The notes below the pieces were generated by a model. The model was not told the DNA's origin and searched no databases. It was given only the letters and a program-made list of their open reading frames with translations. DNA of 64,000 nt from Arthrobacter gandavensis (GTDB lineage: Bacteria; Actinomycetota; Actinomycetes; Actinomycetales; Micrococcaceae), in contig NZ_JADKYW010000005.1 in NCBI RefSeq assembly GCF_015355785.1, positions 62,001-126,000 of the forward strand. The letters are read 5' to 3'. The position numbers and the translations under genes were made by a program. Shown here one piece after another: positions 35,512-45,971 of this stretch (within the stretch, counting starts at the first letter, position 1; each line of letters opens with the position of its first letter).

Positions 35512-37430
35512 CAGCCGGTCCGCCGATCGCCCTGCCCGGGTCCGTCCTGGATATCGGCGAGGCGCAGGGCCGCCGTGTCAGGCAGCGGGAAGAGGGGAGT
35601 TGCCGCTCCGCCTGCCGTTTCCGCGGCCGCCACCGGGCCGAAGCCGCACCGCCGCAGCCAATCCTCAGCGTCGAGCTCCTCCGGGTCCAGAACGTCGACG
35701 GACGCATGGGAAATCTTCGGGTGAAGCGGCCGGGAATCGTCCTCGCCGGTGCCCACCAGGATCTCGTGGAGCTTCTCGCCCTTGCGAAGTCCCGTAAAGA
35801 CAATCTCCACGTCCTTCCCGGACATGGCGATCATGCGGCGTGCAACGTCCAGGATCCTGACCGGCTCCCCCATGTCCAGGATGAGGACCTCTCCGCCGCG
35901 CCCGATTGCGCCGGCCTGGATCACCAGCTGGCATGCCTCGGGAATGGTCATGAAGAAACGCGTAACCTCGGGGTCCGTGACGGTAACCGGACCGCCCTGG
36001 CGGATCTGTTCGGTGAACAGCGGCAGCATGGATCCCCGGCTGCCGATCACGTTTCCGAAACGCACCGAAACGAACCGGCGTCCGCTGTGCCCCGCCATCC
36101 AGGCTGTGAGCTTCTCCGCCACCCGCTTTGAATGTCCCAGCACGGTGGTGGGATTCGCTGCCTTGTCCGTTGAAATATTCACAAAGTGGCTGACGCCGGA
36201 CTTCTGCGCCGAGCGCAGCACGTTCGCGGTGCCCAGCACATTGGTCTTCCACGCCTCCAGCGGATACTGCTCCAGCAGCGAGACGTGCTTAAGCGCAGCA
36301 GCATGGAAAACGACGTCGGGACGGCGCTGGGCAAAAACCTCGTCCAGCGCCCGCGCGTCGCGGATGTCCGCCAGAACCGTGTCCCGGCCGTTGAGCAGGC
36401 CCTGGCCGGTTATCGAAAGCTGGGTGAGCTGGAGGCCGGTTTCGTCCCGGTCCACCATGATCAGTTCACTGGGCTCGAAAGCGGTGATCTGCCGGCAGAG
36501 CTCGGAACCGATCGAGCCTCCGGCCCCGGTGACCAGCACCTTCTTGCCCTTGAGGTAGCCGGCTACTTCGTCAACGTGGATGTCCACGGGCCGGCGGCCA
36601 ATGAGGTCCTCGACGGCCACTTCGCGGAAATCGGTCAGTCCGGCGCCCGTTCCCTTGGCCAGCATGTCCCGGAGCGGGGGAAGCACCATCACCCGGAGGT
36701 TCAGGCCTTCGGCCTGGTCCGTGACCTGGCGGACCTGGGACGCATCGGCGTCGGCGATTGCAATGATGAGCACGGTGGCGCGGGTCCGCTGCGTTGCCTC
36801 ACGGAGGTCGGTAAGCCTGCCTACCACGGGAACGGTGCCAAGCCGCAGGTGCTTCTTGGCCGGATCGTCATCGATCAGGCCAACGGGGAAGTACGGCGAA
36901 TCCGGATCGTTCATCATCCGCGTGACCAGGGAATTTCCCAGGAAGCCGGCACCGTAGATGAGGGTCCGCTGTGCTTCTTCACCGGGCCGCGCCTTGCTCT
37001 CCACATACATCCGCTTCATGTACCGGATGGCAGCCATGAACAGGCAGGCAAAGGGGAACGCCAGGACGCCGGTGCTTCGGGGAATATCGATCGCGAGGCC
37101 GAAGAGCGCACTGACCAGGACAAGGATTGCCGAGACCACAATCGTGACCACCGCCAGCAGGCGCATCTCGTGGAAGCTGCCGAAGCTGTACCGTCCGCGG
37201 TAGAGGGCAAACGAATACCCAACCACCAGCTGTGTCACGACGGCAACTCCGCAGAACGCAGCCAGGCCGGAAACGTTGATCTCGTCCACGGACAGCTCGT
37301 AACGCAGGATCAGGGCCAGGACAATGGCCACCACCCAGGCCAGAGAGTCCAGCACGTATTGGGACCAGAGCCAGAGGGCCGGCTTCTCGTCCCTGACCGG
37401 GGTGGTTCTGTCCCTGCTTGAATCGTTCAT
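35511..37430 (-). CDS. CapD/FlaA1-like nucleotide-sugar dehydratase-epimerase, membrane bound
   Basis: A 639-residue protein with four N-terminal membrane segments (about residues 20-145), a first nucleotide-binding domain starting TLIYGAGFLGNSL, and a C-terminal SDR domain (VTGAGGSIGSELCRQI). The SDR catalytic segment is NISTDKAANPTTVLGHSKR. As in FlaA1/PglF-type 4,6-dehydratases, the usual Tyr of YxxxK is replaced (here Leu). The family converts UDP-GlcNAc to a 4-keto-6-deoxy sugar that is then elaborated for surface glycans or protein glycosylation. The ATG at 37430 is used; the longer frame is unsupported. It precedes and overlaps wecA and is divergent from the glycosyltransferase genes. 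Confidence 0.9.
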   Translation of the reverse strand: MNDSSRDRTTPVRDEKPALWLWSQYVLDSLAWVVAIVLALILRYELSVDEINVSGLAAFCGVAVVTQLVVGYSFALYRGRYSFGSFHEMRLLAVVTIVVSAILVLVSALFGLAIDIPRSTGVLAFPFACLFMAAIRYMKRMYVESKARPGEEAQRTLIYGAGFLGNSLVTRMMNDPDSPYFPVGLIDDDPAKKHLRLGTVPVVGRLTDLREATQRTRATVLIIAIADADASQVRQVTDQAEGLNLRVMVLPPLRDMLAKGTGAGLTDFREVAVEDLIGRRPVDIHVDEVAGYLKGKKVLVTGAGGSIGSELCRQITAFEPSELIMVDRDETGLQLTQLSITGQGLLNGRDTVLADIRDARALDEVFAQRRPDVVFHAAALKHVSLLEQYPLEAWKTNVLGTANVLRSAQKSGVSHFVNISTDKAANPTTVLGHSKRVAEKLTAWMAGHSGRRFVSVRFGNVIGSRGSMLPLFTEQIRQGGPVTVTDPEVTRFFMTIPEACQLVIQAGAIGRGGEVLILDMGEPVRILDVARRMIAMSGKDVEIVFTGLRKGEKLHEILVGTGEDDSRPLHPKISHASVDVLDPEELDAEDWLRRCGFGPVAAAETAGGAATPLFPLPDTAALRLADIQDGPGQGDRRTG

Positions 37431-37524
37431 AGTCCTCAGCGGGCCTGCGCCCGGTTCGTGTCTAGGTTGTAAGCGGTCCTGCCCCGCCGCAGGCACGGCA
37501 AGGCGTCCAATCCGGTGTAATAGA

Positions 37525-37539
37525 CTGAATTCTATTCAG
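37525..37539. promoter_or_regulatory. Inverted repeat in the divergent capD/glycosyltransferase region
   Basis: CTGAAT-N3-ATTCAG, inside the AT-richest part of the 179-bp gap. TAGACT and, on the minus strand, TATGCT lie beside it and could be -10 elements for the two directions. It may be an operator; unproven. Confidence 0.3.
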
Positions 37540-37609
37540 CATACTAACTGCACCCCCTTGAACGTCCGGCACCGCCGGGGTATCCGGGCGGAGCCTTGAA
37601 AGGATCGTC

Positions 37610-38509
37610 TTGCCGGAATCAGTGGCCGTGGCAGCGGTGACGTTTGACCGCCCCGATGACGTCAAGACCCTTCTCGGGGCCCTTGCCGCGCAGTCGGCGG
37701 CCATCTCTACCGTGGCGCTGGTTGATTCCGGCAACAGCCCCGTCAGGGATATCGCGGAGTCTTCCGCCGCGAACGTGAACTACGTGCGCTCGGAGACGAA
37801 CCTGGGCGGTGCGGGCGGCTTCTCACTGGCCATCCTCACGGCGATGGCTTCCGGAGCGGAGTGGATCTGGATCATGGATGACGACGCGCATCCGGAAGAC
37901 CCCGGCTGCCTGCAGGCACTGCTCGACGGCGCCAACGAACGAGGGCTGGACGTCATCCTTCCGCTCGTGGTTGCCCCCGGAAAACCGGATACCCTTTCCT
38001 TCCACTTCCGTGTTGACGGCCGCCTCACCCATGACCGGTCCGAGGTAGCCAAGGCCGGGTTCATCCCCGGCGTAGGCCACTTCTTCAACGGCGCGCTGAT
38101 CCGCCGGGATGTCTTCTTCCGTGTCGGCCTGCCGGACCTGAGGCTCTTTATCCGCGGCGATGAGACGGACTTCATGATCCGGCTTCGCAAGGCAGGCATT
38201 CCCTTCGGCACTTTGACCTCGGTGGCGCTGAGCCACCCGGCGGCGTGGTCCGAGGTCCAGGAGATCCTCGGCGGGCGCCTGCACGTGCTGGTCCCTGACA
38301 CCGAGTTCAAGCGCTTCTTCTTCTACCGCAACCGCGGACACCTGACGCGCAAGTACCGGCGGGTCCGTTCCCTCGCTGCGGACGCGGCAGGCTACCCCAT
38401 CCATTTCGCACGTACCCGTGACCTGCGCGGGTTCAGGTCCTGGCTGCGTGCCTACGCAGGCGGCTTCCGCGGCAGAACCTTCGGGCCGCCGTCGGACCAG
38501 GGCTTCTAG
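37610..38509 (+). CDS. Glycosyltransferase family 2 protein
   Basis: A 299-residue GT2 transferase with a GT-A fold. The nucleotide-binding start is VAAVTFDRPDDVKTLL, followed by NLGGAGGFSLAI and WIWIMDDDAHPED, the D-D-D metal motif. GDETDFMIRLRKAG provides the likely catalytic base region. It resembles GlfT-like and rhamnosyl/galactofuranosyl transferases. Start is TTG at 37610, preceded by GAAAGGATC. It is first of three plus-strand genes packed 1-4 nt apart. Sugar and acceptor unknown. Confidence 0.87.
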   Translation: MPESVAVAAVTFDRPDDVKTLLGALAAQSAAISTVALVDSGNSPVRDIAESSAANVNYVRSETNLGGAGGFSLAILTAMASGAEWIWIMDDDAHPEDPGCLQALLDGANERGLDVILPLVVAPGKPDTLSFHFRVDGRLTHDRSEVAKAGFIPGVGHFFNGALIRRDVFFRVGLPDLRLFIRGDETDFMIRLRKAGIPFGTLTSVALSHPAAWSEVQEILGGRLHVLVPDTEFKRFFFYRNRGHLTRKYRRVRSLAADAAGYPIHFARTRDLRGFRSWLRAYAGGFRGRTFGPPSDQGF

Positions 38510-38510
38510 C

Positions 38511-39509
38511 GTGTCAGCGACGGCAGCGGGGATTGACGGCCTGGCACTGGTAATCGTGACGTTCAACCGGTCCGGCTACCTGCGCGGCCTGCTTGATTCC
38601 GTGGCTGCACTGGATCCTGCACCCGAACGCGTGGTGGTGGTGGACAACGCCAGCACCGATGACACGGCTGCCTATCTGGACTCCGCCGCGGACGGCTTCC
38701 CGGTTCCGCTGACGGTGCGCACCCTCGCGGAGAACACCGGCGGTTCCGGCGGATTCGCGGCGGGAATCCAGGCAGCGCTGGATCTTGGCGCGCAGTGGCT
38801 GTGGCTGATGGACGACGACGTCGAAGCCCTTCCGGGTGCCGTGGCCGCACTGGGCAAGTGGACAGGAAGCTACGACTGCATTCATGGCAGGCGCTACGAC
38901 GAGGCGGGGAACCCGTTCTTCTGGCAGCACCGGTTCATCCCGCTGCTGGGCCTGCATGTGCCCGTCCGAGGGAACGTCTTCCGGGACAGCGCGGTCTTTG
39001 AGACCAACGTGGGCTGTTTCGAGGGGATGCTCGTCAGTGCCGCGGCCGTGCGCGCGATTGGCCTCCCGGATCCGCGGTACTTCATCAACGGTGATGATGA
39101 GATTTACGGCTGGCTGGCGTCCCTGAACCACAAAGTCGCCTACGTCAACGACTTCGTGCTGCGCAAGGTGCGTCCGCAGAAGCAGATTGACCTGGGCATC
39201 CGGCACCTGAACGATTCAAGCGACCTCAGCCGTTTCTGTGCCATGCGCAACCGCGGGCACACAGCCGGCTACCTGCGCCGCCACGGCCGGTTCAACCGGA
39301 CGGGGTTCGCGGCGGGTACCTTCCTCACGGCGGCCAAGGAGCTTTTGCGCCTCGCGGCCGTGGAACGCCGGCTCAGCGGAGCCGACGCCCTTTGGAGGGG
39401 CTGGCGGGAATCCCGGGCAATCCTCAGGGACGCCGGATGGCAGCCCATGCCGCCCCTCACCCGGTCCTCGAGCCCCGCAGTTCCACAAGATCCCGAACCG
39501 GCAGGATAG
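38511..39509 (+). CDS. Glycosyltransferase family 2 protein
   Basis: A 332-residue GT2 transferase related to its neighbour. It has LALVIVTFNRSGYL, NTGGSGGFAAGIQ and WLWLMDDDVEALPGA. A later FINGDDEIYGWLASL holds the acidic catalytic region. The GTG start lies one base after the preceding stop; the frame is open further upstream within that gene but family sequence starts here. The C-terminal 60 residues are Arg- and Pro-rich. With the first GT2 it probably builds a repeating surface glycan on the lipid carrier made by WecA. Confidence 0.87.
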   Translation: MSATAAGIDGLALVIVTFNRSGYLRGLLDSVAALDPAPERVVVVDNASTDDTAAYLDSAADGFPVPLTVRTLAENTGGSGGFAAGIQAALDLGAQWLWLMDDDVEALPGAVAALGKWTGSYDCIHGRRYDEAGNPFFWQHRFIPLLGLHVPVRGNVFRDSAVFETNVGCFEGMLVSAAAVRAIGLPDPRYFINGDDEIYGWLASLNHKVAYVNDFVLRKVRPQKQIDLGIRHLNDSSDLSRFCAMRNRGHTAGYLRRHGRFNRTGFAAGTFLTAAKELLRLAAVERRLSGADALWRGWRESRAILRDAGWQPMPPLTRSSSPAVPQDPEPAG

Positions 39510-39513
39510 TCCC

Positions 39514-40491
39514 TTGAGCAGCGATTCACCCGCCGGCCGTACCGCCGGACCGGAGCGCGTCTGGGCTCTCCTCGGCGCCAGCGGTTTCATCGGCAGTTCG
39601 CTGGCAGCGGTCCTCACCCGCGCCGGCATCACCGTGCGTTTCGTGAAGGCTCCCCGCCTCAGTGCCCGGTCCTTGAACGCGCCCGGCATCCTCGCCGAGG
39701 CAGCCGATCTCCGGTACGTCCGGCAGGACCTGGCCGCTGAACTTGCGGGAGCGGACGTCGTGATCAACGCGGCGGGCCTGGCTACACCCACCGGCGCCGA
39801 CTCTTCCGAACTGCGCGGCGCCAACGCACTGCTGCCCGTGCTCATCGCCGATGCCGCGGATGACGCCGGTGCCCGGCGCTTTATCCACCTCAGCAGTGCC
39901 GCCGTCCAAGGACACCGTCCGCTGCTGGATGAGAGCACCGGGACCGAGCCGTTTTCCGCCTACTCCCGGTCCAAGGCACTCGGCGAAGCCGCCCTGGGAG
40001 CGCGGGCACGGGGCAAGTGCGCGGTGACCAGCCTGCGCGCCACCTCTGTCCAGGGCATTTCCCGCCAGACTACGGCGTCACTTGTCCGGGTAGCCTCCAC
40101 CCCGCTCTCCTCCGTCGCCGGCCGCGGCGAGTCTCCGAGCCCCGTAAGCTCCGTGGATGCCCTGTGCGGCCTTGTGCTGGCGGCGGGCCGGTATTCCGGC
40201 AGCGTGCCGCCGGTCATTCTGCAGCCCTGGGAGGGTGCCACCGTGGCCTCCGTGCTCAGCGCTGCCGGCGGACGCAGTCCCCTGCACCTGCCGGTATGGC
40301 TCTGCCGCACGGCCCTGCGGACCGGCTACCTGGTTTCGGGACTGCTCGGCGAGCGCCTGCATGGAGCACTGCGCCGGGTTGAAATGATGTGGTTCGGCCA
40401 GCGGCAGGAACCGGGCTGGGCCGAGGCAACCGGAAACGTACCGGAGCCGCGCGTCCACCAGGTCCTTGAAGCTGCCCGGAAAACCGCCTAG
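39514..40491 (+). CDS. NAD-dependent epimerase/dehydratase family protein
   Basis: A 325-residue extended SDR protein. The cofactor motif is LLGASGFIGSSLA near the N-terminus, then VINAAGLATPTG and SSAAVQGHRPLLDE. The active site is FSAYSRSKALGEAAL, containing the Y-x-x-x-K pair. It starts with TTG 4 nt after the second glycosyltransferase. A role as nucleotide-sugar epimerase or reductase in the same glycan pathway is inferred. Its stop codon lies in an inverted repeat shared with the opposing gene. Confidence 0.83.
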   Translation: MSSDSPAGRTAGPERVWALLGASGFIGSSLAAVLTRAGITVRFVKAPRLSARSLNAPGILAEAADLRYVRQDLAAELAGADVVINAAGLATPTGADSSELRGANALLPVLIADAADDAGARRFIHLSSAAVQGHRPLLDESTGTEPFSAYSRSKALGEAALGARARGKCAVTSLRATSVQGISRQTTASLVRVASTPLSSVAGRGESPSPVSSVDALCGLVLAAGRYSGSVPPVILQPWEGATVASVLSAAGGRSPLHLPVWLCRTALRTGYLVSGLLGERLHGALRRVEMMWFGQRQEPGWAEATGNVPEPRVHQVLEAARKTA

Positions 40492-40519
40492 GAACGGTCT
40501 TGCGGGCGGGCTCCTAGGC
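40486..40519. terminator. Inverted repeat containing both stop codons of convergent genes
   Basis: GCCTAGGA (40486-40493) and TCCTAGGC (40512-40519) form an 8-bp stem with an 18-nt loop. The TAG of the epimerase gene and the TAG of the opposing gene are symmetric parts of the two arms. Confidence 0.4.
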
Positions 40520-41263
40520 CTGGGATTCCGGCTGGAGCTCCGTGCCGCCGTCGGCCGGTTCATCCGAAGCGGCAGTCTCACCGGGAACGTCACTCGCCGG
40601 CTCCTCGCCAAGCCCCAGCACAGACGGGACCACCGCCCGGAGCTCTTCCAGGCTGACGGCGCCGTCGCGCACCACCCGCAGGACGGGACCGGTGGCGTCA
40701 ACGATCGTGGACGGAATTCCCTCGCTGCCCTCGGCGGGACGCGGCCCTGCTTCCAGGTACACTTCAACGGATTCGGCCAGCTGGGCCTGTGCCTCGGCCG
40801 CAGTCTGTGCGGCGGGCTGGCCCGTGCGGTTGGCCGAGGAGACAGCCATCGGGCCGGTCAGGGCCAGGAGGTCCAGCGCAATATCGTCGTCGGGCATCCG
40901 CAGCGCCACTGTGCCCCTGGTGTCCCCCAGGTCCCAGGTGAGCGAAGGCTGCGCATTGAAAATGATGGTGAGGCCGCCGGGCCAGAAGGCTTGGGCGAGG
41001 GCACGGGCCTCCTCAGGGACATCCACTGCCAGTCCGTCCATTGTCTGGAGCCGGGGCACCAGGACGGGCGGCGGCATGGACCGGCCACGGCCCTTCGCTG
41101 CCAGCAGCGTCGCCACGGCCTGGGGCGAAAACGCGTCGGCACCGATTCCGTAGACGGTGTCGGTGGGGAGCACTATGCACTGCCGGTTGGCGATGGCCTG
41201 CTGCGCGGCAGCTAGTCCGGCACTGCGGGTATTAGAATCTGAGCAGTCAAAGCTGGTGGTCAC
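40514..41263 (-). CDS. L-threonylcarbamoyladenylate synthase (Sua5/YciO/YrdC family)
   Basis: Makes threonylcarbamoyl-AMP for the t6A37 modification of ANN-decoding tRNAs. The 249-residue protein has the YrdC-domain blocks CIVLPTDTVYGIGADAF, FWPGGLTIIF, TVALRMPDD and the substrate-pocket MAVSSANRTGQPA. The full Sua5 C-terminal domain is lacking; instead there is an acidic tail of about 45 residues. The start is GTG at 41263, 5 nt after the prmC stop, and the longer frame overlapping prmC is not supported. It follows prfA and prmC, an order conserved in actinobacteria. Confidence 0.9.
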   Translation of the reverse strand: MTTSFDCSDSNTRSAGLAAAQQAIANRQCIVLPTDTVYGIGADAFSPQAVATLLAAKGRGRSMPPPVLVPRLQTMDGLAVDVPEEARALAQAFWPGGLTIIFNAQPSLTWDLGDTRGTVALRMPDDDIALDLLALTGPMAVSSANRTGQPAAQTAAEAQAQLAESVEVYLEAGPRPAEGSEGIPSTIVDATGPVLRVVRDGAVSLEELRAVVPSVLGLGEEPASDVPGETAASDEPADGGTELQPESQA

Positions 41264-41268
41264 GGGGC

Positions 41269-42153
41269 TTAGTCTTTCACGTCGGGAAGGTCGGGAAGAG
41301 TGGTTGGGGCTGCTGACCGGACTGCCGAGGTTGCCCGGGGGCGGCCGTTCAGGTCCTTGTGGGAAGCGATGTCCTGCCAAGCCGGATCCGCTGTCAGCCG
41401 ATCGGCAATCGTGCCGGCCTGGACCTCGGCATGTTCCATTACAAAGTAGCCGCCCGGTTTGAGCAGCCGCGCCGCGGTCCTGGCAGCGGCGTCGGGAAGC
41501 TCCATCCCGTCCTCTCCCCCACCGTAGAGGGCCATGGCCGGATCATGTTCCGCGGCTTCGGGTTCGTTGGGCACGGCACCGGACGGGATGTAGGGCGGGT
41601 TGGACGCAACGACGTCGAACGTGCCGTCCTCCCCGGCCAGGGCGCTCCGCAAATCACCCTCAAGTACCTGCACGCCCAGCGGTTCGAGGTTCTTCCGGGC
41701 CCAGGCGAGGGCCAGCGGACTCAGTTCCACCGCGACGACCTGCGCATCCGGGACCTCGGCGGCCAGCGATCCGGCAATGGCACCGGACCCGGTTCCAAGG
41801 TCCGCGACCCGGGCCGGTGCCGGCACCAGCAGTGCCTGGTCGATGGCCAGCTGTGCCACGGTTTCGGTTTCCGGCCGAGGCACGAAAACACCGGGCCCCA
41901 CGGCCAGTTCCAGGCGGCGGAAGTACGCCCTCCCGGTCAGGTGCTGCAGCGGAATGCGGCGGGCACGTTCGGCAACCAGTTCGGCGTAGCCCTCCGGCGC
42001 AGCAGCGTCCGTGTAGGCCAGTGCCTTCACCCGGCCCACGCTTTCGCCAAGCAGGTGCGCCGCGAGCAGCTCAGCGTCCACCCGAGGGCTGGGCACGCCG
42101 GCCGCTGCCAGTTCCGCTGCGGCATTCCGCAGGGCCGTCTCCAGGGAGGGCAC
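41269..42153 (-). CDS. prmC: Peptide chain release factor N5-glutamine methyltransferase
   Basis: Methylates the Gln of the GGQ motif of release factors using S-adenosylmethionine. The SAM-binding segment is VADLGTGSGAIAGSLA and the catalytic motif is ASNPPYIPS. The N-terminal helical domain has RIPLQHLTGRAYF for release factor recognition. 294 residues; starts with GTG 8 nt after the prfA stop, so its target and the enzyme are made together. Confidence 0.95.
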   Translation of the reverse strand: MPSLETALRNAAAELAAAGVPSPRVDAELLAAHLLGESVGRVKALAYTDAAAPEGYAELVAERARRIPLQHLTGRAYFRRLELAVGPGVFVPRPETETVAQLAIDQALLVPAPARVADLGTGSGAIAGSLAAEVPDAQVVAVELSPLALAWARKNLEPLGVQVLEGDLRSALAGEDGTFDVVASNPPYIPSGAVPNEPEAAEHDPAMALYGGGEDGMELPDAAARTAARLLKPGGYFVMEHAEVQAGTIADRLTADPAWQDIASHKDLNGRPRATSAVRSAAPTTLPDLPDVKD

Positions 42154-42161
42154 AGCCTGTC

Positions 42162-43241
42162 CTAGGCTTCGTCGCCGATTGCGTCCAGCCGGGCCTGCTC
42201 ATCCATTTCAATGGCAGCCTGGACAACCGCTTCAAGGTCGCCGTTCATGACCGTGTCCAGGTTGTAGGCCTTGTAGCCCGTGCGGTGGTCAACAATTCGG
42301 TTCTCCGGGTAGTTGTAGGTGCGGATGCGCTCGGAGCGGTCCATGGTGCGGATCTGGGACTTGCGGATGTCCGAGTTCGCGGCGTCGATCTTTTCCTGTT
42401 CATGTGCCAGGATGCGGGAGCGCAGCACACGCATGGCTGCTTCGCGGTTCTGCAGCTGGGACTTCTCGTTCTGCATGGCCACGACAATGCCGGTGGGCAG
42501 GTGGGTAATGCGTACGGCGGAGTCGGTGGTGTTCACGGACTGGCCGCCGGGACCGGAGGACCGGTAGACGTCAATCTTGAGGTCGTTCTGGTTGATTTCG
42601 ACTTCTTCGGGCTCATCCACCTCGGGCAGTACCAGCACGCCGGCGGCGGATGTGTGGATGCGGCCCTGGGATTCCGTCACGGGAACACGCTGCACGCGGT
42701 GCACGCCGCCTTCGTACTTCAGGCGGGCGTAAACCCCTTCGGCCGGGTCGTTGGATGAACCCTTGATGGCCATCGAAACGTCCTTGAAGCCGCCAAGGTC
42801 CGATTCGGTCGCGGAGATGACCTCGGTCCGCCAGCCGCGGGATTCAGCGTAGCGGGTGTACATGCGCAGCAGGTCACCGGCGAAGAGTGCAGCTTCGTCG
42901 CCGCCTTCACCACCCTTGACCTCGATGATGACGTCGCGGCCGTCATTGGGGTCGCGCGGAATGAGCAGGCGGCGCAGTTTTTCCTGGGCTTCGGCCAGCT
43001 GGTCCTTGAGCACGGGCACCTCGGCGGCAAATTCCGGATCCTCCGCTGCCATTTCCTGGGCTGCAGCGAGGTCGTCTTCCAGGCCGTGCCAGGAGTTGTA
43101 GGCGTCGACGATGCGGCTCAGTTCGGCGTAGCGCCGTCCCAGCCGGCGGGCCAGCCCCTGGTCCGCGTGCACGGCCGGGTCGGAGAGCCGCATCTGGAGT
43201 TCGGCGTGCTCATCCAGCAGTCCCTGTATGGACTCAAACAT
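42162..43241 (-). CDS. prfA: Peptide chain release factor 1
   Basis: The 359-residue class-I release factor for UAA and UAG. The codon-recognition tripeptide is PVT (187-189) in [14 protein letters not shown], equivalent to PAT in E. coli RF1. The peptidyl-hydrolysis motif is [11 protein letters not shown] (GGQ 232-234). A purine-rich site GAAGGAATGG precedes the ATG. It has its own upstream region: a 195-nt gap separates it from rho, with an AT-rich -10-like block GATTATTATC on the minus strand near 43334-43345. Confidence 0.97.
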   Translation of the reverse strand: MFESIQGLLDEHAELQMRLSDPAVHADQGLARRLGRRYAELSRIVDAYNSWHGLEDDLAAAQEMAAEDPEFAAEVPVLKDQLAEAQEKLRRLLIPRDPNDGRDVIIEVKGGEGGDEAALFAGDLLRMYTRYAESRGWRTEVISATESDLGGFKDVSMAIKGSSNDPAEGVYARLKYEGGVHRVQRVPVTESQGRIHTSAAGVLVLPEVDEPEEVEINQNDLKIDVYRSSGPGGQSVNTTDSAVRITHLPTGIVVAMQNEKSQLQNREAAMRVLRSRILAHEQEKIDAANSDIRKSQIRTMDRSERIRTYNYPENRIVDHRTGYKAYNLDTVMNGDLEAVVQAAIEMDEQARLDAIGDEA

Positions 43242-43383
43242 TGTTTTCCATTCCTTCTTCGCACCGTGGGAAGCGCGCCTGTGTTCGCGGATCCCGCTGC
43301 TGTCTTAGAACCATTCTCGCCCCGGGCGGCAGCTGATAATAATCGGCTGCCGCTGCACTGCGGTTAACTGCCAAGCCGCCCAG

Positions 43384-43415
43384 GCCCCCGGATCCTCCTG
43401 GAGAGGGCCGGGGGC
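43384..43415 (-). terminator. Hairpin after rho
   Basis: GCCCCCGG (43384-43391) and CCGGGGGC (43408-43415) form an 8-bp stem beginning 21 nt past the rho stop on the minus strand. No T tract. Confidence 0.45.
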
Positions 43416-43436
43416 ATGAGCGGCTCGGTGGGGCAG

Positions 43437-45533
<2,097 letters not shown>

Positions 45534-45971
45534 GAAGGATCCTTCCCCCTCGTCGGGCGGTCCGGCATGGGTGCCGGCCGCGTTGAATGGCCCTGGAACC
45601 GATGATCTGGCATGCGGTCCAGGGTTCACCTGCTGCGGGGAATCCCGGCAACGGTGAAATCTGCTGGTGCCTTGGTTTGAGAGTCCACGGGATCAGGCAG
45701 CCAGGCTGCCGAAAACGCGTGGATCAGATAATCGTTCGACTGGCCGTTTCTTGGCAGTCTCCGGAAGGCTACACCGATGCTTGCATTTCCGCGGGTGGAC
45801 TGTGCCCTGCCGTCCGAATTGTTATGAAGGCTGCTGAGCCGCCAGCACCTGGGCTGGAAACTGCAGGTCAGTCAACTAATCCGGTCATAAGGAACAAGCC
45901 ACGGTGGTCCACAGAGTGGGACGACCTGCCGGTGGAAGCACAAATACGGTTACATACCGACTTACGGGTAT
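45534..45971 (-). promoter_or_regulatory. 438-nt gene-free region upstream of rho
   Basis: No gene is supported on either strand. The stretch between the thrB stop and the rho GTG is relatively AT-rich near 45720-45980. A TTGGCG/TAGAGT pair with 16-nt spacing inside the end of thrB (about 45992-46020) could be the rho promoter, giving a leader of over 400 nt. GATTAT near 45730 is another -10 candidate. Long untranslated leaders are known where Rho terminates its own message; that is inferred here. Confidence 0.4.
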
